This document shows positions 10,293-21,240 of a DNA stretch of 64,000 nucleotides, piece after piece (position 1 is the stretch's first letter; each line of letters starts with the position of its first letter). The translations under genes and the position numbers were made by a program. Source of the DNA: Gigaspora margarita (Eukaryota; Glomeromycota; Glomeromycetes; Diversisporales; Gigasporaceae); assembly GCA_009809945.1 (NCBI GenBank), contig WTPW01000357.1:203378-267377 (forward strand), given 5' to 3'. The notes below the pieces were generated by a model that was not told the origin of the DNA, did no database searches, and saw nothing but the letters and a program-made list of their open reading frames with translations.

Positions 10293-11757
10293 TAGAGCTT
10301 TGACCCAGGTTAGAAGATAGTGACCCGGACGGGTCAGGTATTGACCTGGGTCATGATCTGGGTCAACAGGTCATGCAGACAATTATAAAATTTTTTGCTT
10401 TTTCCAATTGAATTTTATAATCCTATGACGCAAGATTAAATAAATGTTATCATTAAGTGTTACGGATCATAATGAAATCGGATTAAAATGAATATGGGTT
10501 TTTATTTAACACTCTAAAACCCATATATACTTGTTTAATATAAACTCTACTCTAACACTAACCTCTAACCTTAACCCTAACCTTAAAAAATGGGCACAAA
10601 CCATATTTCATTTTAATCTGCTTTCACTTTAATCCACCACAATATTTATCCTAGTTACACAGATCACAATAAGTAATTTATTTTTTGTTAATCAATTTTT
10701 AGTTTTTTTTTTAGTAGCCTTTTTTTTTTTAGCGTCGAATTCTCTGGAGTCTTGACATCTTCGTCTCTAGGTGCCCTTCTTTCACTGATGTTGTCACGCT
10801 GGAGTCGTCATTTGTCAGTGCTGTCATTTTGGTTGATTGTGGTATTAGTATTCTGGTTTCGCCATTTCTTTCTTGTTGGTAGGTTGTCTTTGCTCTGTTT
10901 CATGGAGAGTACCTTTAGTATCGCTGTTTCATGAAGCAGTATTATTTTATGGGTGTTATATTTAGCGCCACTATTTCATGGATAGTCGATCGGTATCACC
11001 ATTGTCTGCTATAGTCACTTTGTGTTAGTATGTATGTCTTGTTTATGGTTTGTATGTTTCTTTGGTGATTGATAGCGAGTTTCAATTTCATGGATAGCAT
11101 GGCTGATGGTAAATTTCTTTGACGTAGGCGGCATTGAGTCATGACACGTTTCTATTTCTTGGCAAATATGGGACTTTCTTCGTAATGCAATAGCTTTTAG
11201 ATTGGAATTAGGGTTAAAGGGTAGGTTGAAGCTAGAGTAATGTTAGCAGTTAGGGTAATGGGTTAGGATAGAATTAGTAGAATACAATATGTAATTTGGT
11301 TAGCATGGCAAAATGTTTGTAATGACGTTTTAAATACTTTTACAATGCAACAAAATAATTATATAAAATTTATAGATCGTAATAAATAAATACTATAATG
11401 ATAAATAATATATATCGATATAGTCTGATTTAAAGATATATTGTGCTAAAACTGCACAATTTATAATAATTGGCGATTAGTAAATATTAGCGAAATAATC
11501 ATTCGGTTAATTTTTGTCAGGTTTTGTGGCAATAAAGTAAATTTTTTTTGATCACAACTCGGACACTGAGTCTGTCAAAAATAGCTCAGATATTGAAAAT
11601 TGACAACACTGCCGCTACCTATAAACATAAATTGCGCAATATGCATTTTTGTCTATTTGAATTCTGACCCGTTTGACCTGGGTCAGAGCAACTTTCGACC
11701 CATGACCCGCCAGGTCGAGTGACCCATATGGGTTACCCGACCCAGGTCAAAGCTCTA
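10293..11757. mobile_element. 1465-bp non-autonomous hAT element with foreign-looking core
   Basis: Ends TAGAGCTTTGACC on both sides (right inverted), with subterminal GACCCAGGTCA and GGGTCA palindromic words. Flanks cattcaac / tattcaac (7 of 8). The core (about 10720-11180) is clearly GC-richer than its surroundings and contains irregular repeats of TTTCATGGATAG-like words; the 60-residue frame in it looks incidental. It lies 84 bp from the previous hAT, in a spacer with two 26-bp copies of a GCCCACACTACAGTG-like unit. Confidence 0.8.
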
Positions 11758-12194
11758 TATTCAACTCTCTGCAGGATGTTGTGTACAATAAATGAGTAAA
11801 GCGGGAAGGGTGGGTCCAACATGAAGTGCCAGATTTGTAATCTGCGACGAAGAGAACAAATGAACAAAGACAAGTGAAGTAAGAAAGCGCTAAAGTTCAC
11901 AATTTATCTACATGTATCTTTATAGCCTTTATCACATGTACACATGCATATCTATAATCTTTATCACATACAATCACATGCATAACTATTGTTTTTTCAT
12001 ATACAGTACCGTACTGGCACGAAATAATACACCCCAGCGCATTATATAGAGTGCACGCCAGGCGTAATATTGAAATGAATATAAATGTTTTAAGTAGGTT
12101 TTGTACTAAGTAAAACTTCTTCTGAAACACTTTTTTAAATCTTATAGGATGCACGTTAATTCTAAATAATGCCCTGGCCTGGAATTTCACGACA
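11758..12194. other. Non-coding spacer
   Basis: The piece TTCTAAATAATGCCCTGGCC near 12152 recurs, diverged, at about 40990-41025. A 97-residue minus frame here shows no domain or splice logic and I do not call it a gene. Confidence 0.4.
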
Positions 12195-12320
12195 ATATAA
12201 TAATTATAAAAAATTGGACAGAATTATGCAATTGGCTCACTTATGCTATTGCAGGCCAAAAGTTAGGTTAATGTAGGCCAGATAATCTCACATTAAAATC
12301 TCGTGCGTTGTTCATCACTA
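12195..12320 (-). mobile_element. Truncated end of the 9259-type hAT element
   Basis: Read on the minus strand from 12320, TAGTGATGAACAACGCACGA, then GATTATCTGGCCTACATTAA, follows the left end of the 9259-10208 element for about 125 bases. The other end is missing. Confidence 0.6.
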
Positions 12321-12729
12321 GAGATAAGTATGTTCATGGCCATATTACCATTTTTTTAATATTATAATATGAAATCTCTGTTATGAAAAGATATGTTTTA
12401 TTTAGATAAAATTAGTTTGGTAAAATGCTAATTTAATAATAAATGATCATCATACTTACCAACTATATATAGAGGTTCATTGTTTTGAGCAAGACAGAAA
12501 TTAATTTTGATTGATCACATGACAATTTTCAATCTTCAAAAATAGCCAATCAAATTGTGCCAAATTTGCCAAAAATGCTATTCTTGAGCAACTTCGCTCA
12601 TATGACAAAATAGTAACACGTTAGGTTTTAATTATCATCGTTTAACTACAAGCTTTCAAGTATATTTTATTATGTTTGAAAACTTGGGATCGAATGGGAT
12701 CGAATGTTCGCCAAGTTTTCATAGTACTA
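12321..12729. other. Non-coding; faint shared repeat
   Basis: TATAGAGGTTCATTGTTTTGAG near 12470 has a diverged partner at about 40910-40935, close to the other shared piece noted at 11758-12194, so both regions probably hold remains of one old element. Nothing else seen. Confidence 0.4.
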
Positions 12730-13373
12730 ACTTTTTATTTTTTTACATTTACCAATTATTAACAGCATTAAGTGCTACTAAAAAAGCATCAGGGTTCTCC
12801 CTTCTTACTTCCTCCACTGTATCATCTTCCTGATCAGGTTCTTCTACATTTTTTTCTTGTTTTTCTTCTTTGGTGAGAGTGTTAGGACCTTTTCCAATCA
12901 CTTTTTGAAACTTTCAATATTATAGTGAATGCCTTTTTTGTAATATTCTTTACAGTGGTGATAGCAAGATTCCATCATCGAATAACAGCTATGATGATAG
13001 CCATGCCCACAAACTGGAACTTTACCATTATCCAAAAATTTATGACAATGATCACACAAATTAGGTTCTGGAAGGAAATTTGAACTATAGCCTGTAAGGA
13101 CGAAACTTGGATATTAAAAAATTTTTTTTAAAAAAAAAAAAAAAAAATTTATAATTTAATAAAAAATGAGTTTTACTTTCCTGGTGACATTATAAGAAAA
13201 AATCTTATTAGTTTTTTATATTTCATGAAATTAGTAAATTAGATTTCATATTGCTTTCTTATACAATATATACGGTACTGACATTAAAGATTGGCTGGTA
13301 TTAATTTCATTGTTTGATGAACCATATTGCCACTTTATCATAGCATTCAAATGACAAAAATTATATTATCATG

Positions 13374-13463
13374 GGATCTCTTGCAATATAGGTGAACCGA
13401 TTCTAAATTAATTGATCAATAACACCTTTTTATTAACAGTAACACCTATACTGCAAGAGATCC
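13374..13463. mobile_element. 90-bp snap-back MITE inside the zinc-finger pseudogene
   Basis: Inverted ends GGATCTCTTGCAATATAGGTG / GGATCTCTTGCAGTATAGGTG differ at one base. Flanks ttatcatg / ttattatg (7 of 8) indicate an 8-bp target duplication. Confidence 0.7.
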
Positions 13464-13532
13464 TTATTATGCATTAAAAGTTATGATTATATGAAATCTA
13501 ATTAACCAAAACTTATTTAAAATTATACTTAT

Positions 13533-13740
13533 TGTCGCAGCTGAAGCTGGAAATAGCTGAAGCTAGAAATCAGATAAGCTGATTTAAAAAAATAAGTCCT
13601 ACCAAAATCCACTTATACTCTTTTATTATTAAAACTAACCCTAAACCTAACCTAACCTTAAAAAAAACCCCTAACAGAAGGCCCTAAAATTTTTTAAAAA
13701 TTTTATATTAAAATAATTAAAATTTCCAGCATCAGCCACA
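13533..13740. mobile_element. 208-bp MITE, perfect 8-bp duplication
   Basis: Ends TGTCGCAGCTGAAGCTGG and, inverted, TGTGGCTGATGCTGGAAAT. ATACTTAT flanks both sides (13525-13532, 13741-13748). The centre has CTAACCCTAAACCTAACC, telomere-like. hAT-sized duplication. Confidence 0.75.
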
Positions 13741-13915
13741 ATACTTATTTTTACAACTTTACCTATAGATAGGCATTTTGTATCCACGGTTTCGTCCAAA
13801 GTAGCTAAATAGTATTCTGGACTTTTTTTTTGGATTTTGCTTTATTCACGATTTTTAAATTTTTTTTGTATATGATTAAGAAGAAAAAGTCTAGTTTTCT
13901 CTGTTAAAAAGCTTA

Positions 13916-14227
13916 CTGTATATTCCCAAAAATAAGCAACCTTTTTTGGAGCAAAAATTACATGAAAAGTGGGGGGTTGCTTATTTTCAAATTGTTGAAT
14001 TTTTTGAAAAATTGAAAAACATACTAATAAAAAGTTATCCAAATGACATGAAATTTTTGCTATAAGTGTATTTTGTGTCCTGAACAAGTTTACTTAATGG
14101 CACTTTTGAGGTTTACTTAGTAAAATTTAGACTTTTATATGTAGCAACTGCTAATGCATTTTTTGAGATTTTTGAAAAAAATCAGGGTTGCTTATTTTCG
14201 GAGTTGCTTATTTTCAGGAATATACAG
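13916..14227. mobile_element. 312-bp Tc1/mariner-type MITE
   Basis: Ends CTGTATATTCC (right inverted) flanked by TA (13914-13915, 14228-14229). Subterminal AAAATAAGCAACC words occur on both arms, twice at the right. No coding. Confidence 0.75.
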
Positions 14228-16349
14228 TAATTCAGATAGTATATAAGGATATCATTTGGTTTTAATAAAGGTGTCCCACAATTTTTCATTATTCTGCATA
14301 TCTACATTGTAAGTTTAATTAGTGTTTTGAATAAATAAGTACTAATTAAAGTGCATACCGATTACATATGCCTGTTTTATAATATTTTCTGGTATTAAAT
14401 TTGAAGAAGTTTGTGCACGGATTTTACTATGAAAATTCTCAACATAGTACTCATTGAAATTTACTAAAAAAAGTTTAATTGCTTCAAAAAATGAATGGTT
14501 AGTGTCTTGCCAATAAAAGGCATCAGATAGAAATGCGAGTGGTGCTTTATTATAATTATATCATCACCAATATAACATAAACGTCCAAATACGGAATATC
14601 ACCTCTATATTTTTGTTAAATGAGCCAAACTGAAAAAGGATAGTATATACTTCTAATACAGCTGGGACTAAATTACCTAAGAGATCAAAAACCATGCAGT
14701 ATTCAAGATCTTTACAATTTAATCCAAATTTTGCTATAATTTTTTCTTTAATTTTACACCAACCACTATGTGCTAATTCTAATAGTAAGTTAATTTGCTA
14801 TAGTTTGTAGTTCTTGGCTAACTTTTTTTTTTGCCAAAAACAAAATGGTACAATTTTTTAAAAAAAGAATAATACACAAGTATAATATGTTCTCAGCTGT
14901 TCAAAAAAACATGCAATAGTCCTAGTAGTGGAATAAATGAACTGATCTCATGAGGGNTATTAAAAGATGATTTATTTAAATTTGTAATTGCTTTGCGAAT
15001 AAAAAGCTGGCCAGGCCAGTCTGCTACGATAGGTGCTACAGAATTATATAAATGCCCAATGTNCTTGTTAATTTTTAATATCATTTGAAGTGCATTAATN
15101 TAATCATCCATTGTNTNTAAACTTTGTTCTTGAAANCCAATTAGTNGCATATCTTTGGTAGATCGTTCCTCTTTTTGCTCATTTATTGCATCATCATAAA
15201 TATGAACTGTTAACAACTCAATCTTATTACAATTAACTTTTATCTCCCCAAATGTGGTCCATTGTAGCTTTCGTGTCTCATAAGAAATATCAAAGACTCC
15301 ATTATACTGATATAATAACCTAAAACAATATTGCTTGCATTGATATTTAGTAGATTATGAATATTTTTATTATTAAAAATAAGAGGGATNGATGCACATA
15401 ACTTTACTGGTTTGCAAATACATGTTGCAAAATGTAAGGGTGTTGATAGTATTGTTGCATTAGGATGTCTTTTTTCATGAATATTATGATAGTCGTCCAA
15501 ATTGTAAATATATAAAATATTCTAAATTAAAAATATTTAAATTATAAAAAAAAAAATTTAAAATAAAAAAAACAATTTGAAATAAAAAAAATTACGCCAT
15601 TATTTGTAAACAAATTTCTAATATTTTGAAAATGATCTTGAATGAGTTTTTTCTTGTAATTATTGATTGTTTTACTANATACAGACACACCCAAATTGTG
15701 CAATGTATCAATAGCTGCAGATGAAGTTCNGGATGCTGAAAGATACAAGCCAATCTCCAGTTCAAAACTATTAACAAACATGTTTCTTGCATTAGCCATC
15801 ATATAGCAAAAACTAACTACAGTTTTTTTTGTTTCTAATTTTTTATATATGATCTTTTATTAGGAATTAATGCTCTAACCATTTGATCAAAAAACCCACA
15901 CAGATAAGAATCAGCATTCTCTATCATTAGTTGAAAATGAACAGGACTAAGTTCAATAAAACCAGGCTTTTCACGTTAATATTTATAAAGAACTTTTGTA
16001 AGTATTTGAATCTGATCTGTGAATATAAAACTATTATTTAATAAAGCCTTCTGTGCGTTACAATCATTATCAATATTTGCTTCAAGTATCTGAGTATCAC
16101 AATCTGTAACCAGCATATTATTAATGTTTGCTTGTTCAACCAGAGGCTTTTTTTTAAATAACGATCAGGCTCTACAATATCTAAATAATGACTATAGCAT
16201 ATTTCTTGCCTGATTTTTAAATAATCATATTGCTTCAATGTTCCTTTCGTTTGTGCTTTTTTGTATACAATTGAAGTAATTTTTCGAAATATAGTAAAGT
16301 TTTTACTACAATTTTGTATGGAACAAGGGCCCTTATTTTTTTTTATCAT

Positions 16350-17637
16350 GGTAATGGTAGATAGATAGCAATAGCAGTATAAAAAACACAACAACAGGCA
16401 ATATTGCCAATATAAATAACAAGTACAACAATAGTATCAAAAAATTTTTTATTCATAAGTATGTACAAATGAAAAAAAATTTTTATATTTATCATATTGG
16501 CCAATTAAAATTTTTTAAAGTTCTGTCTTGCTTGTTTAGAAATGCTTTGGGTAAGTACTTTCTCATAGTAGAATCGTAAGAAGAAAAAAAAATCCAACTT
16601 TTTGAATGCCTTTAACACAATTTCATTTTGGTAACAATAGTCAACTCAATTTGTATTAGAATGTGCACAGTACTGTTGTGCATAATTTTGCTTATGCTAA
16701 AAATTTTTTTACATATAAGAACAATATAAAAAACCATTTTTAGCAAGAGCAGAATTATGCACCGCAGTACCCTGAACACACTAATTTGTATCAGTGCGTA
16801 TTCCTTTTAGTATCAACTCCATTTCGATGATAATATCAAACTTGATAAAACTTGATAAAACAATATCTAACTTGATTTATTTCGCTATTACATATTTTTT
16901 CTCAAATTATTGATGTTATTATTATGTATTACTCATTGTATGTATATAACTTATGATCATGAAAAAAAGACAATAAAAAATGTAATATAACATAATATAC
17001 ATTTTTGACTTGCAAAAATAAACGAAATTGACAGAAAAGAAAAAAATGAGTTTAATAAAAAGACAAAATAAGACAATCAATAAAAAAATAAAATATATCA
17101 CTAAAGATTAATTTTTATTATATTATAACATGATTTCTGCAGCAGGTCATGGGATTAAATTGGCCAATTAGAATAAAATATCAATTATTGTCAATCATTC
17201 TAATTACAGCCAATTAAAATGAATTTTTATTTTGCTGTTGTTTTGAGACTTTTACATGTCACGTAGTCACAAGGCTCCCGTGTATTGTGGGATTTTACTA
17301 ATAAATTTCACTTACTTGGCAATACTATGACTAAAGATGTGTGAATGTAGGTTTTTTTTGGCTTTGCATTGTATAACATGACATTATGCAGCATGATGTC
17401 CTGCATTTTATATAATATAATTACTTTATTAACTTTTAATTAAGAATAGTTTAATGTGTTTATAAGATATATAACTAATTGGCACATTTTCAAATTGTTA
17501 AATCAGCAAATTTAATATATTATATATTACATAGAATTTGGAAAACAGGAATTTAATATTAAATACAAAAGGTCTAATATTATCTATGTGTTTTTGAACT
17601 TTGAGAAAAGACTAGTTATCAGGAAGTTTGAAAGGTG
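16350..17637. other. AT-rich non-coding stretch around one MITE
   Basis: Apart from the MITE at 16660-16782 and a short hairpin (AATTGGCCAATTAGAAT near 17160 with its imperfect inverse near 17200), I see only AT-rich sequence. The upstream region of the zinc-finger family gene would lie at its left edge. Confidence 0.5.
16660..16782. mobile_element. 123-bp MITE with long matching TIRs
   Basis: Arms share GTGCATAATTTTGCTTATGC / GTGCATAATTCTGCTCTTGC and GCTAAAAAT, leaving a loop of about 30 bp. Flanks aatttgtattag / aatttgtatcag (11 of 12) look like a duplicated target. Confidence 0.65.
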
Positions 17638-17641
17638 TTAA

Positions 17642-17781
17642 GGGTAGGGTATTTTGTTGGCTTGTGTAATGCATAATTTTGCAGATCTTCTGCTCCTGAT
17701 TGGCCAAACTGCCAGTTTGGCCAATCAGGAGCAGGAGATCTGCAAAATTATGTGTTATACAAGCTAACAAAATACCCTACT
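17642..17781. mobile_element. 140-bp near-perfect hairpin MITE at TTAA (piggyBac-like)
   Basis: Two arms of about 67 bp are almost exact inverse copies, turning at 17711 (GCCAAACTG / CAGTTTGGC). Ends GGGTAGGGTATTTTG and, inverted, AGTAGGGTATTTTG. TTAA flanks both sides (17638-17641, 17782-17785). The GGGTAG start is shared with the TTAA-flanked insert at 23242-23750. Confidence 0.75.
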
Positions 17782-17785
17782 TTAA

Positions 17786-18904
17786 ATAATCTATACCATC
17801 TAATTCAGAGTTTGTCTATTTAAACATTTTTGATTGGTTACCTGTGAATTGGTGATGAGAATCTGTGTAATAATAATATTATGAGATGTATGATATATAG
17901 TTACGACATTTTTGATATCCCAAATGTGTTATCAGTTATTATATTGTTATGACATTCGTTGAATTTGTAATCACTGTTGATCAATTTAATTAAGTATTGC
18001 AATTTTTCTAATTAATTAATCATAATGGTTATAACCTCGCATAAGAAAAAATAGTAAAATTGAGATTACCTGTGAATTAATGATGTAAATTTGTGTAATT
18101 GTAATAGGATAATCCTATATAGCACACCCTGTGATGTGCTAAATTATTGCAGTATATAGGTAAATATAATTTGTAGATCTGTGATAAAATAATTTTATAT
18201 AAATTATATTACTATAAGGTTATGGTTAGGGTTGGATTAGAGTTAGAGGTTAGAGAAAGTAATAGCTTATAACATAATTTTGCAAGGAATTTTTTTTGTT
18301 AGAGCTCAAAAAGTGGTTATGTAGATGAAATTTTTTGATATTACAAATTTTTGAAATTATCATTATACAAACATTATACCTGATTTTTAAATTTAATTGA
18401 TAGATCGTTTGGGTGCAATATACAAGCACAATACAGGGGTGCAAAGCCTAGAAAACTTCATTGTAATATATTTAATTGTAATGCCTTGGACTTGAATTTG
18501 AGTTTTTATTATAATATCCTTAGTATCTAAAATCTTTACAATTTAATTATGGGTTTGTCCAATTAATGTTTGTAATTGGTCATCATTAGAAAATGTAACC
18601 AGTATATAAGTAGTTTTATATACAATTATGTGTTAATAATGATAACTGAAATTAAGTTCACCAATTTTATCTACTTGCATTATATAATTTTTGTTGACTT
18701 TAATGTTCTTATTGGCTGCATCTGAAAATGTGATCAAATTGTATAAGAATTTTTGGTAAGCCTATAATAATCCCTATTTAAAAATTGAATTATTGCGATA
18801 TTTATTCATTTTAATAATTATATCATTATATTTTGTAAATTGATCTATAAATTATTAATTATGGAGTTCACTTTGGCAATTTTTTTAAAGAATGCATATA
18901 TGAT
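17786..18904. other. AT-rich non-coding stretch with short repeats
   Basis: ACCTGTGAATTGGTGATGAGAA near 17840 recurs diverged at about 18070. 18240-18440 carries AATTTTGCAAGGAATTTTTTTTG, related to parts of the foldback near 60810 and 61510. No gene seen; the 64-residue minus frame is incidental. Confidence 0.4.
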
Positions 18905-21240
18905 TAGGTCACACAAAGTTGATTTTTGGTTTGTATTATATGTAATCTGAAAACTTGAATTAGTTATTACATTTTTTTAATTTACTGTAAATTAATAGAA
19001 TATTGTTCATGTCAAAGATTAGGCCACACAAAGTTGATTTTTCATTTTGCATTACATGGAATCTGAAAACTTGAATTAGTCAATCACTTTTTTTTAATTT
19101 ACTGTAAATTAATAGAATAATGTTCATATTTAAGATTAGGCTACACAAAATTGATTTTTTATTTTGCATTATATATGAAATCTAAAAACTTTGGTTGCTT
19201 AGTTGAAATTTTTCTCTTTTTTTTTAATTTACTGTAAATTATTAGAATAATATTCCTACTAATATTAGGTGATGCTAAATAATTTTTTATTTTGCATTAC
19301 ATAGAATCTAAAAACTTTGGTTAGTGGTCAAATTTTTTTTTAATTTACAGTAAATTAATAAAATAATATTCACATCTAATATTAGGCCACTCAATTGATT
19401 ATTTGTTTTGCATTATATGGAATTTGAAAACTTAGATTATTGCATTTTTTTAATTTACTGTAAATTAATAAAATAATGTTTATGTTTAAGATTAGGCTAT
19501 GCTAATTTGATTTTTTGTTTTGTATGACATAGAATCTGAATACTTTAGTCTGTAGGTCAGATTTTTTTAATTTACTGTAAATTATTAGAATAATGTCCAT
19601 TTCTAAGATTAGGCTATGCAAAGTTGATTATTTATTTTTGTATTACATTGAATCTGAAAACTTGAATTAGTCAATCACTTTTTTTTTAATTTACTGTAAA
19701 TTAATAGAATAATGTTCATATCTAAAATTAGACTACAAAAAGTTGATTATTTGTTTTGCATTACATGAAATCTGAAAACTTCAGTTAGTTAATCGGATTT
19801 TTTTCTTTATTTATTATAAATTAATGAATATTTACATCTAAAATTAGGCCACACAAAGTTAATTTTTTGCTTAGGCCATACAAAGTTGATTTTTTTTAGT
19901 TTGCATCATATAGAATTTGAAAACATTGTTCATTGATTCAGATTTTTTATTTTTTTAAGTTACTGTAAATTAATAGAATAATGTTTACATTTAAATTAGA
20001 CCACACTAATTTGATTTTTCATTTGCATTATATAAAATCTGAAAACTTTAGTCAGTAGATTGGTTTTTTTTTATATTTACTGTAAATTAATAGAATAATG
20101 TTTATGTCTAAGATTAGGCTACTCAAAGTTAATTATTTATTTTGTATTACATGGAATCTAATAACTTGATTAGTTAGTTCTTTTTTTTTTAATTTACTGT
20201 AAAGGGGCATCCAGAAATAACATTATACTTGGGGGAAAGGTTCTTCAAAATATAACATTTTTTTCATTAAGTAGAGAGGTCAAAAAATATAACATAATTT
20301 TTTTATAAAATTTGTCTAAATCTTGATCCAGAGGTCCAAATTGGATAATTTCAGTACCAATTGAATCATTTTGAGAAGAGGATTTGAATGGTACAAAATC
20401 ATTAAATGTGGATTACTGTATAAATATTTAATAACAAATTACTATTGGTTATTATCTTTTCTTATAAAATTACAATATAACCAATAGTTTTTGTGAATAA
20501 CTCTTGATCCAGTGACCCATTTTGAAATGATTTTGGTACCATTGGATTCATCTCATAGAGATGAATTGAATGGTACCAAATTATACAAATTGGATTACTG
20601 TGTCATGATATATTCAAGTTTTTGTAAAATTTTATATTAAATATATGGATTTTAAATTTTTTTTATAAAGTCTAGGGGTCAAGAGCTACTATGTAGGGGT
20701 ACATAACATTATTTATGGATGCCCCAAATTAATAAAATAATATTCATGTTTAAGATTAGCTATGATAATTTGATTGTTCATTTTGCATTAAATGGAATTT
20801 GAAAACTTTGGTCAATGGATTAGTCAGATTTTTTTTAATTTGCTATAAATTAATAGAATAATGTTCATAACTAAGATTAGGCCATGCAAAGTTGATTATT
20901 TGTTTTGCATACATTGGAAATGAAAACTTGGATTAGTCAGTCCCATTTTTTTAATTTACTATAAATTAATAGAATAGTGTTTACATCTAAGATTACATCA
21001 CAAAAAGTTGATTACTAATTTTGCATTATATGAAATCTGAAAACTTCGTGAGTTAGTCAGATTTTTTTCTTTAATTTATTGTAAATTAATAAATATCTAA
21101 TATTCACATCCAAAATTAGACCATGCAAAGTTAATTTTGTTTAAGCTATACAAAGTTAATTTCAAAGTTGATTTTTCATTTTGCATTACATAAAATCTGA
21201 AAACTTCAGTCAGTTGATTAGAGTTTTTTTAATTTACTAT
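18905..21240 (+). repeat. About 117-bp tandem satellite, about 16 units
   Basis: Each unit has AGGCCACACAAAGTTGATTT, then CATTTTGCATTACATGGAAT, CTGAAAACTT, and TTTAATTTACTGTAAATTAA, then GAATAATGTTCATATCTAAG. Unit starts are near 18905, 19021, 19138, 19266, 19384, 19493, 19610, 19728, 19873, 19997, 20115, 20757, 20878, 20996 and 21117, with a short partial unit at 19845. Units differ by roughly 10-25%, so the array is not freshly homogenised. A TIR element splits it at 20204-20725. Single units occur at 3479-3790 (itself interrupted) and, inverted, near 8885. Confidence 0.85.
20204..20725. mobile_element. 522-bp TIR element inserted in the satellite
   Basis: Ends GGGGCATCCAGAAATAA and, inverted, GGGGCATCCATAAATAA. 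AAA flanks both sides where an intact satellite unit has a single AAA, so a 3-bp duplication can be read from the empty-site monomers. The interior holds a roughly 100-bp direct duplication (CTTGATCCAG...GGATTACTGT at about 20330-20430 and 20505-20605). The 3-bp duplication and GGG start fit a Harbinger-like MITE, though the usual TWA target is not seen. Confidence 0.75.

Larger units (their letters stand above)
12730..16349 (-). pseudogene. Recurrent zinc-finger protein family of unknown function, decayed
   Basis: A long minus-strand gene in fragments. It starts at 16349 with MIKKNKGPCSIQNCSKNF and CYSHYLDIVEPDR (a Cys/His cluster). Next comes FIELSPVHFQLMIENADSYL (about 15960-15880), then the well kept core: FVNSFELEIGLYLSAS...SKTINNYKKKL (15802-15640), LDDYHNIHEKRHPNATILST (about 15500), GFQEQSL...IVADWPGQLFIRKAITNLNK (about 15150-14960), IPLLGLLHVFLNS (14930-14893), NKAPLAFLSDAFYWQDTNHS and FNEYYVENFHSKIRAQTSSN (about 14560-14390). 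The last part (about 13090-12730) has CDHCHKFLDNGKVPVCGHGYHHSCY...CYHHCKEYYKKG, a RING-like zinc site, followed by an acidic tail. I remember the same segments in order in many Rhizophagus and Gigaspora proteins of no known role. The copy number hints at a mobile origin (inference). Many breaks, ambiguous bases, and three small transposons inside. Confidence 0.7.

Noticed and set aside
10561-11280. Telomere-like CTAACC/GGTTAG words as a sign of a chromosome end
   Set aside because: Short and irregular (CTAACCTTAACCCTAACC and similar), found inside several elements at 2270, 13640, 26710, 31430 and 45800; no long uniform array.
11897-12190. 97-residue minus frame
   Set aside because: No domain, no splice context, and part of it is a dispersed repeat shared with 40990-41025.
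13090-13160. Run of A as a retrogene poly-A tail
   Set aside because: It sits within the zinc-finger pseudogene region without a matching 3' end or target duplication.
18905-21240. CRISPR-like array
   Set aside because: Units are contiguous tandem repeats without unique spacers, and the genome is eukaryotic.
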